Source: Thermoplasmata archaeon
GTDB taxonomy: Archaea; Thermoplasmatota; Thermoplasmata; Thermoplasmatales; Thermoplasmataceae
Direction of reading: 5' to 3'
Assembly (NCBI GenBank): GCA_021845155.1
Contig: JAKBSB010000042.1
Location: 1-8,995 of the forward strand
DNA: 8,995 nt
Below are positions 5,879 through 8,995 of the stretch, piece by piece (positions within the stretch are counted from its first letter, which is position 1; each line of letters starts with the position of its first letter). A program made the position numbers and the translations under genes. Under the pieces are notes generated by a model, which saw only the letters and a list, made by a program, of their open reading frames with translations, was not told the origin of the DNA and ran no database searches.

Positions 5879-5893
5879 AATTATTGCATAATT
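5879..5893. repeat. Small AT-rich inverted repeat between convergent genes
   Basis: AATTAT-TGC-ATAATT is a perfect 6+6 bp palindrome filling most of the 26-base gap between two convergent stop codons. It could act as a weak bidirectional terminator or roadblock, but there is no T-tract and AT-rich palindromes arise easily by chance. Confidence 0.3.
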
Positions 5894-5901
5894 CTCGGTG
5901 T

Positions 5902-6405
5902 TCAGTCCACAAGATCAATTTCAGGATTGAAGGTTTGTGAGGTCATATTTACATTTCCGTCCAGTGCAAATTCCAGGGTAAAATGGGTGATCACCCTTGC
6001 AGGTATATTAAAATTCCCTGCTGTAGCCGCATAGTCTCGATTCAGTTTCAATTTCAAAACTGTTCCATTTATTACCGCTGACGCCGATGTAATGTTGAAT
6101 CTTATCATTGTGTAGTTTCCCTCTATAAGTGAGATGTTTCCAAAAGAATAACTGTGAGGGGTCTCATAATCCATAAGATTGATCTGTGTTCCACCGGTTG
6201 AATAGTTGGTCCACAAAGAATAGTTGGAGCTTCTCAGATCGATTTCTGTTATGGTGACATTGAGGGATTGTGCATTGTAGGGTGAACTTGTTATTGAAAT
6301 GTTAACATGCCCATTGCTGTTCTCAATTTCATAATAGCTGTAAGCCGCGAACCCGGCTATTACAAGAACCACGACTAAAATTCCAGCTATCTGAACGATC
6401 TTCAA
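5902..6405 (-). CDS. Membrane-anchored surface protein, DUF4382-like, rich in N-glycosylation sequons
   Basis: 167 residues. A hydrophobic N-terminal segment (about 5-24, with VVVLVIAGFA) acts as a signal anchor, leaving the rest outside the cell. The body has the beta-sandwich pattern of DUF4382 proteins: VNISITSSPYNAQSLNVTIT, then a W-containing strand, INLMDY, EGNYTMIRFNIT, and a C-terminal strand HFTLEFALD. Nine N-x-S/T sequons (Asn 35, 49, 61, 67, 90, 97, 104, 113, 153) fit a heavily glycosylated envelope protein. No ATG or GTG lies near the start. The TTG at 6405 is 26 bases from the TATA-like TTATAG on the same strand, supporting a leaderless TTG start. Function is unknown. It is divergent from the methyltransferase and convergent with the regulator. 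Confidence 0.8.
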   Translation of the reverse strand: MKIVQIAGILVVVLVIAGFAAYSYYEIENSNGHVNISITSSPYNAQSLNVTITEIDLRSSNYSLWTNYSTGGTQINLMDYETPHSYSFGNISLIEGNYTMIRFNITSASAVINGTVLKLKLNRDYAATAGNFNIPARVITHFTLEFALDGNVNMTSQTFNPEIDLVD

Positions 6406-6426
6406 GGTTTGGGGAATACAAATTAC

Positions 6427-6435
6427 AGCTATAAC
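6427..6435. promoter_or_regulatory. TATA element shared by the surface protein and methyltransferase genes
   Basis: GCTATAACC (plus) / GGTTATAGC (minus) lies in the 68-base divergent gap. It is 26 bases from the minus-strand TTG 6405. On the plus strand it would start RNA near 6457, about 17 bases before ATG 6474. A second plus-strand box, AATAAATATA (6454-6463), is only about 15 bases from ATG 6474 and would fit only a later methyltransferase start. Confidence 0.4.
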
Positions 6436-6473
6436 CTTTTCCAGATTTCAGGTAATAAATATACGAAATAATA

Positions 6474-7727
6474 ATGTGTAAGAAAGGACTTAGAAGGATA
6501 ATCAAAACGGGGTTGCAAAATCAGGTGGAGAAAAATCAGGAGGATATTCCGGCCAAAAAACCTAACAAGAGTTCCAGGCAAAATGGGCCAGATGAAAGTG
6601 AATTGAAGAACGTTCACAGTAAACAGTTTCTTGATAAGAACTATCTGCTAAATGCCATAGGGGAAATGCTTTCTGCAAGCCATCTGAACAGCATCGTGGA
6701 GAAATCAACAGAGATAATTGATCACCTAGTTGCTGCAAATGGTGAAGACCTGCTTCTGAGGGGGGATCCGGATGAATCTCAGGTCCTGAGAAAAAAAACA
6801 CTGGTCTCCCAGTTATTACAAATCAGGGAATCGCTTACGATTGAAAGGTCAAAATATTATGCTTTAAGGCTCAAGAAGAGCATAACGCAGGTCAAAACCA
6901 GCAAGATCAATGACATAAACCTCAACTTGTGGAAAGAGTATGACGATATTCTAACAGACAGCCTTTGGGTCTTTGACAAGAGAGATAATTCCGGAAGCCA
7001 TAATGCCGGTTACTGGGGGAATTTTATTCCACAAATTCCAAATCAGTTCATAAGAAGGTATACAAAGAAAAATGAATGGGTGCTTGATCCTTTCCTTGGA
7101 AGCGGAACCACGCTCATGGAATGCAAACGTCTTGGCAGGAACGGGGTGGGAATTGAACTTTCCCCAGGTGTAGCTGATATTGCAAAAACAAATATTGACA
7201 GGGATGGAACAAAGAATGGAAACAGGGCAGACATACTTGTGGGCGACAGCGGAAATCCTGATGTTATACCGGAAATAAAGGGAAGAGGCATCAATTCAGT
7301 GCAGATGATAATCATGCACCCTCCTTACTGGGACATAATCAAGTTCAGCAAGGACAGGAAAGATCTCTCCGACGCAGAATCGGTAGAAAGTTTTCTTCAG
7401 ATGTTTGGAGACATCGTGGAAAATACTGGCAGGTTATTGGACAGGGGGCGCTATCTTGTTCTTGTCATAGGGGACAAATATGCTCGGGGAGAATGGATAC
7501 CTCTCGGATTTTATGCAATGAACGAAGTCATGAAGAGAGGATACGGTCTCAAATCAATAGTAGTAAAAAATTTCAATATTACCAAAGGAAAGAGGGTACA
7601 GGAAGATCTGTGGAGGTACAGGGCCTTAGTGGGAGGCTTCTATGTTTTCAAGCATGAATATATATTCTTATTTCAGAAAGAATTCCATAAAGCCCGGAAG
7701 AATTCCAGCAGCCTGAAAACCAGATGA
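6474..7727 (+). CDS. Solitary DNA methyltransferase (N4-cytosine/N6-adenine type)
   Basis: 417 residues. Residues 180-195 (YWGNFIPQIPNQFIRR) resemble the motif X region that precedes the SAM site in N4/N6 DNA methylases. Motif I, VLDPFLGSGTTLMEC (203-217), is followed by GVGIELS (224-230). The catalytic motif IV is MHPPYWDIIKF (281-291), an HPPY variant of D/N/S-PPY. The order X-I-IV is gamma-like. The C-terminal part (IPLGFYAMNEVMKRGYGLK to HEYIFLFQK) matches the closing strands of the methylase fold. Residues 1-60 are polar and probably disordered; 60-160 are helical and may contribute to target recognition. No restriction endonuclease, specificity subunit or helicase is encoded nearby, so it acts alone or its partners lie elsewhere. 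ATG 6474 is the first start; a later start (TTG 6513 or GTG 6525) cannot be excluded. RNA methylation is less likely, given DPFLGSGTT with HPPYWD. Confidence 0.85.
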   Translation: MCKKGLRRIIKTGLQNQVEKNQEDIPAKKPNKSSRQNGPDESELKNVHSKQFLDKNYLLNAIGEMLSASHLNSIVEKSTEIIDHLVAANGEDLLLRGDPDESQVLRKKTLVSQLLQIRESLTIERSKYYALRLKKSITQVKTSKINDINLNLWKEYDDILTDSLWVFDKRDNSGSHNAGYWGNFIPQIPNQFIRRYTKKNEWVLDPFLGSGTTLMECKRLGRNGVGIELSPGVADIAKTNIDRDGTKNGNRADILVGDSGNPDVIPEIKGRGINSVQMIIMHPPYWDIIKFSKDRKDLSDAESVESFLQMFGDIVENTGRLLDRGRYLVLVIGDKYARGEWIPLGFYAMNEVMKRGYGLKSIVVKNFNITKGKRVQEDLWRYRALVGGFYVFKHEYIFLFQKEFHKARKNSSSLKTR

Positions 7728-7815
7728 TCAGCCTGCCAATGCTTTTCATCGCCAGTTCAATTTTATGAAGAAATCAAGCAGGTTTCTCTAGGTTTGCAGA
7801 AAAAATGAAATGAAG

Positions 7816-7822
7816 GTTATAC
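7816..7822 (+). promoter_or_regulatory. Putative TATA box and leader hairpin ahead of the 285-residue gene
   Basis: GTTATAC would place the RNA start near 7846. A hairpin follows at once: CTGGT (7847-7851) pairs with ACCAG (7858-7862) around TTCAAT. The leader would be about 40 bases and has no clear Shine-Dalgarno site. The rest of the 161-base gap 7728-7888 contains nothing else I can support. Confidence 0.35.
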
Positions 7823-7888
7823 GAAAACTCTGATCGACCGCAACTTCTGGTTTCAATACCAGGAATAGCAGAGGCAGAATCGGGTTTC

Positions 7889-8746
7889 ATGTGGGGATCA
7901 AACTTCAGGGCGCCGGTAGGAATAAGCCTTCAGGACGGAAAAGTATCGTTTAACCTTTTCCTGCCAGCTAAATCCGAAAAAGACAAAAATATATCGCTTT
8001 TCTTTAACAGGGTGGGAGCAAAATTCCAGGATGGCCTCTGGCAGGTCAGAAGGGATATGTCGGAACTGAGCACCGTTTATGAGAATGTCTTAAATCTTGC
8101 TGTATCCGGATTTCCAAGTGTTGTACTGGACTACTCATTCATCGAGGAAGGCAGGTATTTTGCTCATTTCATTTTCAACTCACAGGAACTTCAACGTATA
8201 TCTGAAGCTCTGGTTTCATTCGCAAAGCTGATTTCCAGCCTCAGGATAGAATACCTGAGGAAGCTTGAACAAGCGTCAGGCGCATTTGGAGAAGTGTCTG
8301 AAACGGATGAGACTACGGTAGTATGCATAGGAATCGAACCAAAGGACGATGGTGAAAACCGCAGTGAGGAAGACTTCTTTTTTGTTATGGCAAATTATAT
8401 AGAAAACGGGGCAAAAGTCGTAGGTTCTTACCTGAACAGGGACAAAGCCTCTAAGTTGCCAGATTTTCTGAAGGCGGGAGAAGCCTATGAAATGGAATCC
8501 GGGTTTTGGTCGCTCAAATGCCAGAATTCCCTGTTGTCTAGCTTGCTGACACTTTCAAAAACGCACTTCCTGATAGTTGCAAGTATATATGGGATAGCAA
8601 GAACAAATTCTGCCGACGTGTTAGTCACGATGCCCTCTGTCCAGATGTCTGTTTTCCTGTCAATCATGTCGGAACTTGCAGAATCAAACCCTGAATGGAA
8701 CATGACCATAAAGGAAGTGTCAAGGCTCAAAAAGGCACTTCTATGA
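7889..8746 (+). CDS. Hypothetical soluble protein, 285 residues, no family recognised
   Basis: I do not recognise this protein. It has no signal peptide, membrane segment, Walker motif or metal-binding cluster. The N-terminal part (about 6-95) alternates strands (PVGISLQDGKVSFNLFLP and similar) and suggests a small beta-rich domain. Residues 98-128 form an amphipathic helix that could dimerise (QELQRISEALVSFAKLISSL and on). An acidic linker follows (134-162, rich in E and D). The second half is mixed alpha/beta, ending in a helix (NMTIKEVSRLKKALL). This two-domain plan with a central helix would suit a regulator or an adaptor, but there is no clear HTH. ATG 7889 is the first usual start; the frame is open back to 7814 with only a CTG (7847) between. 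Composition resembles its neighbours. Confidence 0.75.
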   Translation: MWGSNFRAPVGISLQDGKVSFNLFLPAKSEKDKNISLFFNRVGAKFQDGLWQVRRDMSELSTVYENVLNLAVSGFPSVVLDYSFIEEGRYFAHFIFNSQELQRISEALVSFAKLISSLRIEYLRKLEQASGAFGEVSETDETTVVCIGIEPKDDGENRSEEDFFFVMANYIENGAKVVGSYLNRDKASKLPDFLKAGEAYEMESGFWSLKCQNSLLSSLLTLSKTHFLIVASIYGIARTNSADVLVTMPSVQMSVFLSIMSELAESNPEWNMTIKEVSRLKKALL

Positions 8747-8791
8747 TCCATGTTGTTGCAAAATAACATTCATAAGCAGCCTGGAGTTACT

Positions 8792-8824
8792 ATGCCGAGG
8801 GAAAAACGCTGTCCGATCACTTAG
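8792..8824 (+). other. Possible 10-codon upstream ORF before the acetyltransferase
   Basis: ATG 8792 encodes MPREKRCPIT and stops at TAG 8822-8824, two bases before the next gene's ATG. GGAG (8783-8786) sits five bases upstream of this ATG, whereas the acetyltransferase ATG has no such site. It may couple translation to the next gene, but chance occurrence is quite possible for so short a frame. Confidence 0.2.
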
Positions 8825-8826
8825 CC

Positions 8827-8995
8827 ATGGAAGATATCCGCATTGGAAAGATAGGCTTGGAGAGATTAGCAGATTTCAGGGATTTGCGTCTTGAAGCCTT
8901 GAAATCAGTGCCCGAGGCCTTTGGCAGCTCTTATGAAGAGGAATCTGCTTTTCCTGATGATGTATGGGAGTCCAGAATTCCAAACATGCTGTTTG
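8827..8995 (+). CDS. GNAT family N-acetyltransferase (partial, runs off the right edge)
   Basis: 56 codons are visible. The opening pattern, a short strand (EDIRIGKIG), LERLADFRDLRLEALKSVPE, then AFGSSYEEES and a Trp-containing helix (VWESRI), is characteristic of GNAT acetyltransferases. The R-D-L-R-L-E-A-L...P-E-A-F-G-S-S-Y-E-E-E core is nearly textbook for one subgroup of small-molecule or protein N-acetyltransferases. The acetyl-CoA binding motif lies beyond the window, so activity and acceptor cannot be judged. ATG 8827 is the only usual start after the in-frame TAA at 8773. Confidence 0.85.
   Translation, partial: MEDIRIGKIGLERLADFRDLRLEALKSVPEAFGSSYEEESAFPDDVWESRIPNMLF

Noticed and set aside
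1..8995. CRISPR arrays, insertion sequences, rRNA genes and long direct repeats
   Set aside because: I looked on both strands and saw no regularly spaced repeats, transposase motifs or rRNA-like segments.

Overview
The window reads as a chromosomal segment of an archaeon, most likely a Thermoplasmatales-type euryarchaeon. The evidence is an intronless tRNA-Gly(CCC) with no encoded CCA, a bacterio-opsin-activator (Bat/HTH_10) type regulator, TATA-box promoters lying 23-28 bases upstream of start codons (leaderless style), GGTGAT-type Shine-Dalgarno sites inside operons, T-tract terminators without hairpins, and a sequon-rich surface protein. The genus assignment is inference. I saw no insertion sequence, integrase, CRISPR array or rRNA.

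Left part (1-1565, minus strand): a CoxG-like SRPBCC protein is followed 10 bases later by a long gene that runs off the left edge. That gene joins a MocA/MobA-type molybdopterin nucleotidyltransferase to the N-terminal part of a MoeA molybdotransferase. The pair looks like the maturation end of an operon for a molybdenum hydroxylase (CO dehydrogenase / xanthine dehydrogenase family), whose structural genes would lie outside the window. Next, on the plus strand, come a hexameric-type glutamate dehydrogenase whose TATA box sits inside an 8+8 bp inverted repeat, a tRNA-Gly(CCC) gene, and a two-helix 90-residue membrane protein of unknown role.

Middle part (3700-5900): on the minus strand are a leaderless msrB, an overlapping msrA (methionine sulfoxide repair of both epimers), and a 16-codon reading frame just past msrA with a full GGAGGTGA ribosome-binding site. 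Upstream of msrB, also on the minus strand, is an 86-residue small alpha/beta barrel-like protein. It is divergently paired with a Bat-type HTH regulator carrying five cysteines. The two genes share one TATA-like element in a 65-base gap.

Right part (5900-8995): a membrane-anchored, heavily glycosylatable DUF4382-like surface protein (minus, TTG start) is divergent from a solitary DNA methyltransferase with motif order I then IV and an HPPYWD catalytic motif; no restriction partner is visible. After it come a 285-residue protein I cannot identify and the start of a GNAT acetyltransferase that runs off the right edge.

Nothing here is a clear-cut new defence or mobile system. The best leads are the MocA-MoeA fusion, the palindromic promoters, the micro-ORF behind msrA, and the solitary methyltransferase next to unrecognised genes.
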